Part shown: one piece after another, positions 8,125 through 16,808 of the stretch | How positions within the stretch are numbered: the stretch's first letter is position 1 | How the letters are laid out: each line of letters starts with the position of its first letter | Source: Bdellovibrio sp. | GTDB taxonomy: Bacteria > Myxococcota > SpSt-1050 | Assembly (NCBI GenBank): GCA_020725805.1 | Contig: DYEF01000070.1 | Span: 1 to 64,000 of the forward strand | Direction: 5' to 3' | DNA length: 64,000 nt | Notes under the pieces: model-generated | The model's input: the letters and a program-made list of their open reading frames with translations, nothing else | What the model was told of the DNA's origin: nothing | The model's database searches: none | Translations under genes and position numbers: made by a program

Positions 8125-8844
8125 TTATTTCATAAGTTTATGCAGGTCACCAAATACCTTTTCCAGAGCAGGACCCAGTTTTGCATCCGAGTCCGTAACC
8201 TCGGGCTCGTTGTACAAGACAGAGAAAGGCACCTCAAAATTTCTGACCTTAATATATCCTGAAGGCTTATTCCCTGTTATCTTCTCCCAGTCGTTGGTTT
8301 TGTAGTAAAATTCCATCTTGTCATCCGGCAGTGAATGATACAGAATAGAATCTGCGAGTTCGGGCCTGAATCTGCGTCTGTTCTTCCTGACCGATTCTTC
8401 GTACGAGACCGAGATATACACTATCCCGGCATCTTTGAGTATCTCGTCTGACAGATGAGAGAATGCCTCGGCAAAACCGTTTTCACCGCCCCTTGAGAAT
8501 TCAATGAGTGCCGTATGGTTATCGTGGAGATTCTTGTTGCGGGCGATCTCCTTCGCATAGGCAAGGTTTATCTTGTGAATGAAAAAGTTCCAGATATCGT
8601 GGTCGTAGAAATAGTAATCACTTGAGGTGTTCTTCCTTGGCTTGTGTAATTTCTTGTCCCATATATCGTCATCCTCAAAGGTCTGCCATACATATAAAAA
8701 ATCATCGAATTCAACAATATCCCCTATATAAAACTTATTTTTCCGCTCCTCTGGACTTGTTCTCTTGATAAAATCTATTACTTCAGATTTACCAGCAGCA
8801 GGTCTGCCAAGAAGAATAATCTTTTTAAAAATATGATGTGACAT
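8125..8844 (-). CDS. P-loop NTPase/kinase-like protein of unknown role
   Basis: The 239-residue protein opens with a P-loop, ILLGRPAAGKSEV near residue 10, followed by a charged GDIVEFDDFLYVWQTFEDDD segment and a central HTALIEFSRGGENG that could be the Walker B region; VRKNRRRFRPELADS may be a lid. This is the shape of a small cytoplasmic nucleotide or metabolite kinase, but I do not recognise the family. The start at 8844 is fixed by AGGAGGT seven bases upstream; the in-frame ATG at 8865 lies upstream of that site. It is transcribed alone from its own promoter. Confidence 0.8.
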   Translation of the reverse strand: MSHHIFKKIILLGRPAAGKSEVIDFIKRTSPEERKNKFYIGDIVEFDDFLYVWQTFEDDDIWDKKLHKPRKNTSSDYYFYDHDIWNFFIHKINLAYAKEIARNKNLHDNHTALIEFSRGGENGFAEAFSHLSDEILKDAGIVYISVSYEESVRKNRRRFRPELADSILYHSLPDDKMEFYYKTNDWEKITGNKPSGYIKVRNFEVPFSVLYNEPEVTDSDAKLGPALEKVFGDLHKLMK

Positions 8845-8868
8845 ATAATACCTCCTAACAATCACTTA

Positions 8869-8897
8869 TCTATATAGGAAAAAAAAATACTATGCAA
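8869..8897 (-). promoter_or_regulatory. Promoter for the P-loop protein gene
   Basis: TTGCAT (8892-8897 on the minus strand), a 17-base T-rich spacer and TATAGA (8869-8874) lie just upstream of the AGGAGGT of the gene starting at 8844. Confidence 0.5.
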
Positions 8898-8944
8898 TAC
8901 AAAACAATAAGTTAACCTTTTTTATTCTTAGTCAAACTCAAATT

Positions 8945-10870
8945 CTATGGTTTCTTCCAGATAATAGTTCCAGCTGCATCGACTATTGCAACCTTTCCAT
9001 CATCTCTCACTATCAAATATGCCCCGCTATGTCCATCGGTATTAGATGCCCAGACAGGAGAGTTATTTATATCCACAACAACCAGATTTCCGTCTCTTTG
9101 CATTACAGTAAATTTCGGAGAACACTTTCCACCAGTATCAGAAGCCCAGAGAGGTTTCCAGTTCCCTTCACCCCCTGTAATATCGTATAGCACCAGATTG
9201 CAATCATTCTGAAACACAAAAAAATATTTGCTGTTTTCGGACTTTCTACCGTTCCCCGGGACGAGTGACTCACCGGCATTAAGTTTGTTATTTACAAACG
9301 CCACTATAGGTCCACGGATATATTTGCAACCAGAAAACATCTCCTCTGCAATTTCTGAAACCCTATGAGCCAGTCCCCACTCAATATCCACGATTTTGCC
9401 TGTATTAGTCGTACCTGAATCCCACTTTGAACACCTTCCATCGGGAGAGGTAAACCATCCCATATCCGCCTCAAAGCCAATCCAGTTGAGAGAATAGGTC
9501 TTTCCCAATAGCTCCCTTATTGAATTATCATTACACAGATTGGGCATTATTCCGTCTGACGAGGGGAGAATAGATTTTCCATAGTCTCTCCTTATATGTT
9601 CAATATAGGTTATACCTTCCTCATCTGTAAATCCGTTTCCACCAAGCTGGTCAACAGGGTCTGGACCTCCCCAAGAATGAGGCATATATACATCATATAC
9701 ATTTGACAATATCCCCGGTGCCTCTCCGGAGTGATAAAGGGTCCCTCCCAGGGTATTCCTTATCTTTTCACCGAGTCTTCGTGTATACTCAAAGTAGATG
9801 CTTCCGTCAGGGTCATCACCTTCCGGAGTAAACAGGCCTGTACCGCCTTCATTGTCTATCTCCCAGTCGTGAATTCTGTCAGCAAATCCCCTCTTTTTGA
9901 GCTCATCTATAAATTCTGAAAGCTTATTTAATATATTCTCAGGACCAATATACTGAAGGGGATTCTCCTGAATAGCAAATATGGTAAAGAGAATCCTTAC
10001 ATTCTTGCTTGCCGCCAGATCTACTATGTAATTCAAACGATTAAAATAATCTTCATTCCACTCGTTGAGATTCCAGTAAGGCCATTGATAGCATATTCTA
10101 TCCCCTCTGTCATTGAAACACTCATTATGCGCAGGTTCTCTCCTATTCCAGGGCCCAAATACCCACTCCTTATATCCTCTACAACATTCGATATCCATCA
10201 GACCCATTATCCTTATAAAATCGGAACCTGCATTCGCTGTATTCTCAATAAAATGTCTGACTTCCTGCTCGCTATATCCCGGATAAAGAAGGTTGTATGT
10301 ACTGTAGGACAACTTTAGACAATCAATTTTGCAATCATCAGGGCAATTATTCTTATTTTCATTGCCAATTGTACAACATCCGTCACCACATATAGGTTTA
10401 CAATCTACAGAGCAGGAGCAGGCATTCTCAGAACCATTACAGAGATTATCACCACATTTTGTCTCTGTTCTCTTTTCGCATCTCTGATTATTACAGACAT
10501 ATCCATTCGGGCATGTCTCATTGCACCTCCCCCCACATCCGTCATCTGCATTATCACATTTCATATAACAGTCAGACACACATAGGACTTCGCTGTTACC
10601 ATCAACTATGAATATATCTCCTAAATCAGAGAAATTTTTTATATCATATTCTTCAATTCCAGAGTCACTAAAATTATCTCCTACTATACTGCTATCATCT
10701 GTAGTACTTCCAGCTTCATAATTTAAATCCCCATCTCTTATCGATCCGAGGTCACTAACAATCCCTGTATCCATTCGACCCCCATCACTGTTACCCATAT
10801 TGTCAGAAGAGCAATTAGCAAAAAATGTAATTACAGTGAAAATTACAAAGACCTTTAATAAATTTTTCAT
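8945..10870 (-). CDS. Lipoprotein glycoside hydrolase with C-terminal bulb-type lectin
   Basis: The 641-residue protein has a lipoprotein signal ending TFFANC (Cys20), an Asp/Ser-rich linker, a Cys-rich block (residues about 85-185, with DGCGGRCNETCPNGYVC), and a TIM-barrel-like domain (about 190-530). In this domain HDWEIDNEGG fits the Asn-Glu acid/base of clan GH-A hydrolases, and IGFEADMGW may hold the nucleophile. The last 95 residues have three B-lectin repeats of QxDxNxVxxD type (QNDCNLVLYD, QRDGNLVVVD, RDDGKVAIVD). It should be a surface enzyme that binds and cuts a polysaccharide; substrate unknown. GGGAGGG before 10870 sets the start; the gene is 23 bases after the preceding lipoprotein gene. 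Confidence 0.8.
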   Translation of the reverse strand: MKNLLKVFVIFTVITFFANCSSDNMGNSDGGRMDTGIVSDLGSIRDGDLNYEAGSTTDDSSIVGDNFSDSGIEEYDIKNFSDLGDIFIVDGNSEVLCVSDCYMKCDNADDGCGGRCNETCPNGYVCNNQRCEKRTETKCGDNLCNGSENACSCSVDCKPICGDGCCTIGNENKNNCPDDCKIDCLKLSYSTYNLLYPGYSEQEVRHFIENTANAGSDFIRIMGLMDIECCRGYKEWVFGPWNRREPAHNECFNDRGDRICYQWPYWNLNEWNEDYFNRLNYIVDLAASKNVRILFTIFAIQENPLQYIGPENILNKLSEFIDELKKRGFADRIHDWEIDNEGGTGLFTPEGDDPDGSIYFEYTRRLGEKIRNTLGGTLYHSGEAPGILSNVYDVYMPHSWGGPDPVDQLGGNGFTDEEGITYIEHIRRDYGKSILPSSDGIMPNLCNDNSIRELLGKTYSLNWIGFEADMGWFTSPDGRCSKWDSGTTNTGKIVDIEWGLAHRVSEIAEEMFSGCKYIRGPIVAFVNNKLNAGESLVPGNGRKSENSKYFFVFQNDCNLVLYDITGGEGNWKPLWASDTGGKCSPKFTVMQRDGNLVVVDINNSPVWASNTDGHSGAYLIVRDDGKVAIVDAAGTIIWKKP

Positions 10871-10893
10871 TACTTCCCTCCCTTTAGAATTAA

Positions 10894-11862
10894 CTAATAA
10901 GGTATACACTGACCTATACAACATTTCTCACAATCATAGGCACTTTTGAATTCCCCAGAACACCCACTATCACCAGAACAGCAGCTACCACCCAAATATC
11001 CGCATGAAGGTATACAATCTTCACACCTGAAATGAGGAAAGTTACACTCACACTTGTTATCTCTGCAAATTCTGCACTCCCAGACACCTTCCCCACAATA
11101 ATTACCTTCACGGCTATAGTACTTACATTCGCCTTTGTCGCAATAATACCCCTCACATTTTATATCATAACCCGTATTGTCACAATCATTATCTCGGATA
11201 CACTTCACACAATTGCCAAGACCATCACATATTCCTTTGTCAGCATTGCTCAATATACACTTTTCATATTTGTCTTTATAAGGGTGAATACATATACCAG
11301 ATTTGCAGATATCATTTGTGCATTCAAGTCCGTCATCTCTGCAGATGTCACCCTCTTTCTGACTCCAGTTCTTTTTGTCTATCAAACTATTACATTCAAG
11401 ACATTCTTCCGACGGATTGGCCTCGTGGTCTTTATAACATTTACCCTCTATTAAGCAAAAGGCATCTCTAATTTCTGAACTACATCTGTTATTGATGCAT
11501 TCCCATACAAGACACTCGAATCCAGTTTCACAATCAGAGAATGTATTACACTCCCTTATCAGGCTATCTCCTGTATCCTGTATGTTTTCTAAAAAATTTT
11601 CAATTTCATTATCATAGCTCTCAGCGTCAATAGCATTGTTTTCATCCTCTGACAAAGATTGTTTATCGAAGAGAATAAAGTCAGCATATCCATTCGGGCT
11701 ATCCGATACATCAATATTTTCATACAATCCCACACATTCGTTATTTTTACAGACAAGTGCCTTTGGACAATCCATATCATTTTTGCAATACAGCGACGAG
11801 CTATGACTACAGGATAATAGTATAGTAACAACTGATATAGAGAAAAAGACATTTACTTTCAT
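10894..11862 (-). CDS. Cys-rich lipoprotein, probably leaderless transcript
   Basis: The 322-residue protein starts MKVNVFFSISVV and ends its signal with TILLSC (Cys18). The body carries more than 40 Cys in short motifs of CxxxxDCxxG, CEGYYCDKGEC and CCSGDSGC type, suggesting several small disulfide-bonded modules on the cell surface, of the sort seen in myxobacterial Cys-rich repeats. No catalytic motif is visible. There is no Shine-Dalgarno before the ATG at 11862; instead a strong promoter puts the transcript start at or one base before it. An earlier in-frame Met at 11922 lies upstream of the promoter and is rejected. The lectin-hydrolase gene follows and is probably co-transcribed. Confidence 0.8.
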   Translation of the reverse strand: MKVNVFFSISVVTILLSCSHSSSLYCKNDMDCPKALVCKNNECVGLYENIDVSDSPNGYADFILFDKQSLSEDENNAIDAESYDNEIENFLENIQDTGDSLIRECNTFSDCETGFECLVWECINNRCSSEIRDAFCLIEGKCYKDHEANPSEECLECNSLIDKKNWSQKEGDICRDDGLECTNDICKSGICIHPYKDKYEKCILSNADKGICDGLGNCVKCIRDNDCDNTGYDIKCEGYYCDKGECKYYSREGNYCGEGVWECRICRDNKCECNFPHFRCEDCIPSCGYLGGSCCSGDSGCSGEFKSAYDCEKCCIGQCIPY

Positions 11863-11869
11863 AGGGCAT

Positions 11870-11898
11870 ATTATAAGAGATAGGGTTTTGTATGTCAA
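11870..11898 (-). promoter_or_regulatory. Consensus sigma70 promoter giving a leaderless mRNA
   Basis: On the minus strand TTGACA (11893-11898) and TATAAT (11870-11875) are perfect consensus hexamers with a 17-base spacer. Seven bases separate the -10 box from the ATG at 11862, so the expected start of transcription is base 11863 or 11862. This leaves no room for a ribosome site. Confidence 0.8.
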
Positions 11899-12015
11899 GA
11901 TATCCCCTCTGTTTAAAAACACATCAAGATTTACGAACGAGTAAAAACCTAAAAAAATAGCACTTTATAAGGAAATCTCGGTCTATCGTTAAATTACAGA
12001 ATGATAAAAACTGTT

Positions 12016-12915
12016 CTACAAATCTACTCCCAGAATGAAATAGATTGCATATATATCCTTCCCCTCCTCACCCTCCTCTTTTTCTTCCACCTTATATCCG
12101 AATAGAGGAGTCAGTATGAGGTTCACCGGTGGTACAGGTTTATACAGTACCGAAGGACCAAATAATAATTTCTTTTCAGAAAAATCAAATCTCTTTGACT
12201 GCTCATCCTCTCCAGTTATTTTTGTCTCCAATCCCACTGACAGATATCCATCTACTAATGAATATGCCAGCCCACCTGAAATTGCATACTCATTGATAGT
12301 CCTGCCACCAAATTCCCTCTCGAATACAAGATTGAGTCCCCAGAAGAGTCTCTCGGATATCTCATCACCCAGAAGGAGTTTTAACTCCCCTTTCTGAGGC
12401 TTTGCAGACTGTCTTATCCATTCCAGATATACTGTCGGATTTCCGAATACCTTTCCCCAGTCGAAAAAGGCATATCTGAGTTCTATGCTCTGGGACAAAA
12501 TCTCTATAGGTGCATTTGACCCATTCTGAATAGTCTTAAGGTAAAAATCGGACTGAAGCCTGTGACCGAGCCCGAACTCAATCTCATAAATACCGGTATA
12601 TTTCGGGTCTGTATTCTCCTCAAGGTTCCCTTCCATCATGAGCCAGTACTCCAGTTCTACCTTGTTTTCAGGAAGTACATAGACCCTTGTAGTGGGAAAT
12701 CTTCTCTTTGTTGTCCAGACAGGCTGATTATACGAACCGACTTTCTCAGAATCCTTCATCCTCTTCTGTTCAATTATCTTGGTCTCGAAATCTTCTTTGA
12801 GTTCACCCTTTTTTTCGTCCTGCTTGAACTGAGGATTCACTGTTCTGTCATCCGCATACCCAATAGCAGAAAGAACGAAGAATACAAATACAGTAAACAG
12901 AATCAATTTCTTCAT
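12016..12915 (-). CDS. Outer-membrane beta-barrel-like protein
   Basis: The 299-residue protein has a cleavable signal peptide (MKKLILFTVFVFFVLSAIGYA) and then alternating polar/aromatic strands (EYWLMMEGN, YEIEFGLGHRLQSDFYL, PTVYLEWIRQ, YSLVDGYLSVGLETKI, INLILTPLFGYKV) ending in a C-terminal YFILGVDL, as in outer-membrane barrels. The specific family is not recognised. AGGAGGT six bases ahead of 12915 fixes the start; the upstream in-frame Met codon is not used. It follows the lipoprotein gene at 13028-14947 with a 112-base gap. Confidence 0.75.
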   Translation of the reverse strand: MKKLILFTVFVFFVLSAIGYADDRTVNPQFKQDEKKGELKEDFETKIIEQKRMKDSEKVGSYNQPVWTTKRRFPTTRVYVLPENKVELEYWLMMEGNLEENTDPKYTGIYEIEFGLGHRLQSDFYLKTIQNGSNAPIEILSQSIELRYAFFDWGKVFGNPTVYLEWIRQSAKPQKGELKLLLGDEISERLFWGLNLVFEREFGGRTINEYAISGGLAYSLVDGYLSVGLETKITGEDEQSKRFDFSEKKLLFGPSVLYKPVPPVNLILTPLFGYKVEEKEEGEEGKDIYAIYFILGVDL

Positions 12916-13027
12916 CAAAAACCTCCTTAAGAACAATCTCAATCTAATGACGGCCAAAAAAAAATCAACTAAATTCGGAATCCACGAGTCCTTTTTAACC
13001 TCAGCATATCGATATACGTTCAAGCAG

Positions 13028-14947
13028 TTATTTGACTAATACTTTCTTGGAACCGATTCTTCTCACATTATTATCTGCATCAACGGCATATACCTCTAAA
13101 AGATGAGGGCACTTTGAGAGACTCGATACATTATAACTGCCGGAGAATCCGACCTTATTCGTATTGCATCCGCTGTATCCGGGCCAGACCTTACAGACAT
13201 CCGGACGGTCATTGCCATAAGTAAGGGTAACCGTTATGCTCTTATCGATAACCGCATATACGGAAGTAACACCCTTATTATCCAGCGCCCAGCCACCGAT
13301 TATCATATTACCTGTCACCTCTGCGTCATTTGCCGGGACATCAAGTGTTCCGAAAGGCCCGAGTTTTTTGTCGAGCGTTGTAAATTCTGCCCTGATTGTA
13401 TTATAATTACCCAAAGAGAGATATGCCCTAGCACGCACTGTGCCGCTTGCCGGAATTCCGAAACTGAAGAGTGCCCTTACATTATTAAACGGAAGTGATC
13501 TGAGCTGCCAGCCCTGAAAATCCTGAACCTTATTCTCATAATAAATCCCAACCCCGTAATTGACCGCGTCATTCTGCATTGCAACCCATCCGCCGCTGCT
13601 CTTGAAATTCTTGTAATAAAAACCATCCCCGCCGGCAGGCTGGTCGATCGGTATAACGTTGTTATCAGAATCAAAGAGTTTATACAGGTCCTGCGTCCCG
13701 CCCTTTCCATTGGCAGTATACATCGTAGGCATTTCCTGATACGTCGGTCTGTGCTCGAGATTCGACAGATTAATTACTGTATAATCCAGTTCGACTACGT
13801 GCTGCGTAATAAATCTCATTCTCTGAATCACCCGCACATCTGATTTCCGGTTCTTCTTGCTGGGGTCGTTGCAACCTGAAGAGTCACAGTCAGTTCTGTC
13901 CCAGTCGGGATTCCAGAAGAGCGGGATAGTCGAGACTACAAGATATTCCTTATCCATCGCAACAGATTCAACACCCGAACCTATATTACACCTGTTACCT
14001 CCCTGAACCGGGTCCCAGCCCAAGAATGTAATGGAATTCGGACAGCCTGAAGGAACGGTCGCACAACTCGCATTGTAGGCGCAATTCTGCAAAATCCTGT
14101 CGGGGTCATAAAATGCAACCTGTACCTCTCTCCCAGTATCATTTGCATCTATTGTATTGGTCGTATTCATACCCACCTTGCCGTCCGAGAGACCGAAGAA
14201 TATCACCGAACCGCCCCACTCCCTTCTTACCCCGATCTTGGTATAATTTGTCACATTATACAGATAATCGTCGTTAAAGCCGTTTATCTTGGTAGTCTCA
14301 TACTTTCCGGCAACAAGACTCTCCGAAGGGATAACCTGCTCAAGCTCTGTAAGCGTAACTTCCTGACACTGATTCTGGATACAGTCGTTATTGGCACATC
14401 CGTTTTCACAGGTCTTGTAAAATCCGTACTCCAGACACCCGTCTTTATTAAAATCTGCACATATCTCGAGGGTCAGAGAATCCTTACACCTCTTCTGGTC
14501 CTTCTGACATTCGCTAACGCATTGTGAAATATCGGTAATATCCTCTGATACTACATCCTGAATGATAGTATCTGAAATATCAGGTAAATTTACAACATCT
14601 GCTATATCGTCAGATATTATATCCCTGATATCGTCAGAAATCTGAAGATCGGTTATTGTATCCGGTATCGATATTATATCTTTGCTATCTTCATAAATAT
14701 CGGTACTGTCGCTTATCATTACATCCACAATATCATCGGAAATCACATCCTGAACAATTATTATATCCTCCGTATCGGTGTATTCGGCAATATCCTCTAT
14801 AGTAACTACATCCTCATAAACTGAGATATCCTTTCTTGTATCGGTAATCTGTTTGAGACTGTTTTCTGAATCCGAACAGGAAATAATCAGCAGAAGCAAA
14901 AGCAGAAGACTACTTATTTGTACTGTCATATTCATCAAATATCTCAT
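13028..14947 (-). CDS. Large Asp-rich lipoprotein with C-terminal Ig-like domain
   Basis: The 639-residue protein has a lipobox LLIISC (Cys24), then a 120-residue linker rich in Asp, Ile and Val (DISD, DDIADVV, EDITDI). A short Cys-rich block (residues about 150-200) is followed by a large domain with many Asn, Tyr and Trp (about 205-545) that I cannot place. The last 100 residues read like a bacterial Ig-type domain (VTGNMIIGGWALDN...VSSVYAVID-like pattern). GGAGGAG lies just before the first ATG. The start overlaps the end of the upstream lipoprotein gene by 38 bases, so the two are co-expressed. Confidence 0.8.
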   Translation of the reverse strand: MRYLMNMTVQISSLLLLLLLIISCSDSENSLKQITDTRKDISVYEDVVTIEDIAEYTDTEDIIIVQDVISDDIVDVMISDSTDIYEDSKDIISIPDTITDLQISDDIRDIISDDIADVVNLPDISDTIIQDVVSEDITDISQCVSECQKDQKRCKDSLTLEICADFNKDGCLEYGFYKTCENGCANNDCIQNQCQEVTLTELEQVIPSESLVAGKYETTKINGFNDDYLYNVTNYTKIGVRREWGGSVIFFGLSDGKVGMNTTNTIDANDTGREVQVAFYDPDRILQNCAYNASCATVPSGCPNSITFLGWDPVQGGNRCNIGSGVESVAMDKEYLVVSTIPLFWNPDWDRTDCDSSGCNDPSKKNRKSDVRVIQRMRFITQHVVELDYTVINLSNLEHRPTYQEMPTMYTANGKGGTQDLYKLFDSDNNVIPIDQPAGGDGFYYKNFKSSGGWVAMQNDAVNYGVGIYYENKVQDFQGWQLRSLPFNNVRALFSFGIPASGTVRARAYLSLGNYNTIRAEFTTLDKKLGPFGTLDVPANDAEVTGNMIIGGWALDNKGVTSVYAVIDKSITVTLTYGNDRPDVCKVWPGYSGCNTNKVGFSGSYNVSSLSKCPHLLEVYAVDADNNVRRIGSKKVLVK

Positions 14948-16055
14948 CTGTACTCCTCCATCTGATTTTCTGTTTTTTTACATAATAATCTACTTCCAAG
15001 AGCCATTTTTCGAAGAGAATCTTATCTGGTTCGGTTCCAAAACTCCATATAAAGATAATCACATTTACCTTGTTTTTATCAAACATAGTCAGTGAATTAT
15101 CGATAATATCGAGAGACCTCTCTATATCAAAATTGTCAAAGGTACAATTGATAATATTCTTGCCCGGATTCTTAAACTCTTCGTCGAGACAGGCAAGCCT
15201 TGAGAAAGAGGGCATCAGAACCATAAGTCCCTCAGGGTCGTCAATCCTCCAGTCTGAACCGAGCTTTCCCCTCCACGGAAATAATCTCTTGTTAGTCTCG
15301 AACGGATACGCCTGCTGGCATTCGAAGGTGGCAAGGCAATTCTTCACAAAATCGGGTTGCTCTTCGAGAGGAAGGGATTTGAGACAGAAGGCTGTAATCG
15401 AAGTAATATACTTAAAACCCACATTAAATGAGGCAGCTACCCAGTCGAGCTGACTGCAGACACCTGATACAGAGAGCGGTTTTATGGACAATCTCTCCAT
15501 TTCATCTTTTTTATCTCTTAAGTCCTGAACAAAGTCAGAAAAGGTCATACCGTATTTCGTCCCTGAATCCGCGTGTATATTTACGCTGTGCCCTCTTGAG
15601 ATAAGCCTGTTCAGAAAATCACTTCCGTACTTAACCGAAGCACTTACAATCTCCTTTGCTTCAAAAGATATCTTTGCATTATACTTTTCAAAAAGCCCTG
15701 CTATCCCGTCAATCTTTGTTACATAAGTATCAAAAAGAGATTTATTATTGAGTATATCAGAGTTTTCGAGCTGCACAATAAGGCTGATATTCAGCATATT
15801 TACAGGACCGCTGTCATAGACATCTTCTATATCAGACGATACAATATCATCTATGTACTCCGGAATACCTGCATCCTGTACATCCTGAATATCCTCTGCT
15901 TCAGCAATATCTGATATATCTTCGCTGTCATAAAGCATATTATCATCTGCAGATCTGACGTCCTTTGCAACCTTAATATCTGATGCCGGATTATCACTTC
16001 CCGAGCAGGAGAGAAGAAATCCAGAAAACAGAAATGCAATCAGATATAATCTCAT
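14910..16055 (-). CDS. Asp-rich lipoprotein with NodB-like (polysaccharide deacetylase-fold) domain
   Basis: The protein has a lipobox FLLSC, then an Asp-rich linker (DISD, AEAEDIQDVQD). Residues about 90-380 resemble the (beta/alpha)7 fold of polysaccharide deacetylases: a region with LFEKYNAKISFEA, RLISRGHSVNIHADSG in the place of the usual G-H-E/S-x-x-x-H, and a closing IFIWSFG...FEKWLLEVDYY segment. The Asp of the first NodB motif is not evident, so activity is doubtful. GGGG lies six bases ahead of the ATG at 16055; the GTG at 16058 is too near the ribosome site. It forms an operon with the next lipoprotein gene. Confidence 0.78.
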   Translation of the reverse strand: MRLYLIAFLFSGFLLSCSGSDNPASDIKVAKDVRSADDNMLYDSEDISDIAEAEDIQDVQDAGIPEYIDDIVSSDIEDVYDSGPVNMLNISLIVQLENSDILNNKSLFDTYVTKIDGIAGLFEKYNAKISFEAKEIVSASVKYGSDFLNRLISRGHSVNIHADSGTKYGMTFSDFVQDLRDKKDEMERLSIKPLSVSGVCSQLDWVAASFNVGFKYITSITAFCLKSLPLEEQPDFVKNCLATFECQQAYPFETNKRLFPWRGKLGSDWRIDDPEGLMVLMPSFSRLACLDEEFKNPGKNIINCTFDNFDIERSLDIIDNSLTMFDKNKVNVIIFIWSFGTEPDKILFEKWLLEVDYYVKKQKIRWRSTDEIFDEYDSTNK

Positions 16056-16078
16056 CACTATCCCCTTTGAACGAACAT

Positions 16079-16107
16079 ATAATATTCTACATACTCTTTA
16101 ATATCAA
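16079..16107 (-). promoter_or_regulatory. Promoter for the 14910-16055 lipoprotein operon
   Basis: TTGATA (16102-16107, minus strand), 17 bases, TATTAT (16079-16084). An alternative TTGTCT-17-TAGAAT overlaps it. The SD of the gene lies just downstream. Confidence 0.5.
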
Positions 16108-16196
16108 GACAAAATAAACGCTAATGGTAACATTCACATATATTAAAAGACTTTTAAAAGATATTCCATCAAAACTTCAGCCACTTCCCTTCAGCT

Positions 16197-16232
16197 CTAC
16201 ATCGCTTCGGCACACTCAATTACTCAGCGATC
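16197..16232. repeat. REP-like repeat, copy 2 (single unit)
   Basis: This segment matches unit 1 of the elements at 171 and 42665 (CTACATCGCTTCGG, then CACTC and TACTCAGCGA). The flanks also match copy 3: CATCAAAACT..AGCC and CTTCAGCTCT on the left, TCTATAGCACTAT on the right. Units 2 and 3 are missing, so this copy appears to be deleted internally. It fills most of the 342-base gap between the divergent genes at 16055 and 16398. Confidence 0.7.
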
Positions 16233-16272
16233 TTGGAAGTACTACCGCCTTCAGATCTATAGCACTATTTGT

Positions 16273-16302
16273 CTGTGGACTGTCGACTGTGGACTGTGGA
16301 CT
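16273..16302. repeat. Short direct repeats of CTGTGGACT
   Basis: The nonamer CTGTGGACT occurs three times in 30 bases (16273, 16287 and 16294), with a CTGTCGACT-like copy between. Copy 3 of the repeat family has a related GGACTATGGACTGTGGACTA at its right end (from 42847), so these repeats belong to the element's border. Confidence 0.65.
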
Positions 16303-16397
16303 TTACTTATAGTATCTGATTGCTTGAATTGTCAAAATAAAACTGATATTATATTGTTATGAAGTGAGTTTGTAATAATTATCAGGAGGCAATCAGG

Positions 16398-16802
16398 ATG
16401 AAACGCAGAATATTATTTGTCGCGTTTATTACCGCAATTACTCTCTTCTCCTGTACCGCTACGGATTCAGGCACAACAACCGATTCGTCGAACCTTAACG
16501 ACAGGAATTCCTGCAACAACGACTTTAATGCTATTTCACAGGAAATAAATAAGGCAGCAGCTAAATATAATGACTGCCAGACGAATGAGGAGTGCAAAAT
16601 TGCCTATATCGACATTAAATGTCTTTCGACCTGTCCGATGGCAATTAATACAGATAAAATGAAGTACTTCGAGGAAGAGCTCGAAAAGATCTCAGACAGC
16701 TATTGCATCGATGACTGCAAAGCATCTGCCAATTGCGAAATAAGAGAACCCGAATGCCAGAACAATAAATGCGTAATGGTGATAAAGAATCCCGGCACAT
16801 AA
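16398..16802 (+). CDS. Small Cys-rich lipoprotein
   Basis: The 134-residue protein has a lipoprotein signal MKRRILFVAFITAITLFSC (Cys19) and a Thr/Ser-rich linker. The body has ten further Cys, in pairs such as CQTNEEC, CLSTC, CIDDC, CEIREPEC and CVMV, implying a disulfide-stabilised surface domain. A CQTNEECxxAYIDIKC pattern is seen in small myxobacterial lipoproteins, but I know no function. AGGAGG lies eight bases before the ATG. It ends six bases short of the stop codon of the convergent kinase gene. Confidence 0.82.
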   Translation: MKRRILFVAFITAITLFSCTATDSGTTTDSSNLNDRNSCNNDFNAISQEINKAAAKYNDCQTNEECKIAYIDIKCLSTCPMAINTDKMKYFEEELEKISDSYCIDDCKASANCEIREPECQNNKCVMVIKNPGT

Positions 16803-16808
16803 CCGAAG

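Noticed and set aside
11863-11922. Longer start at 11922 for the Cys-rich lipoprotein
   Set aside because: The perfect promoter lies inside that extension, and the extension would bury the lipoprotein signal.
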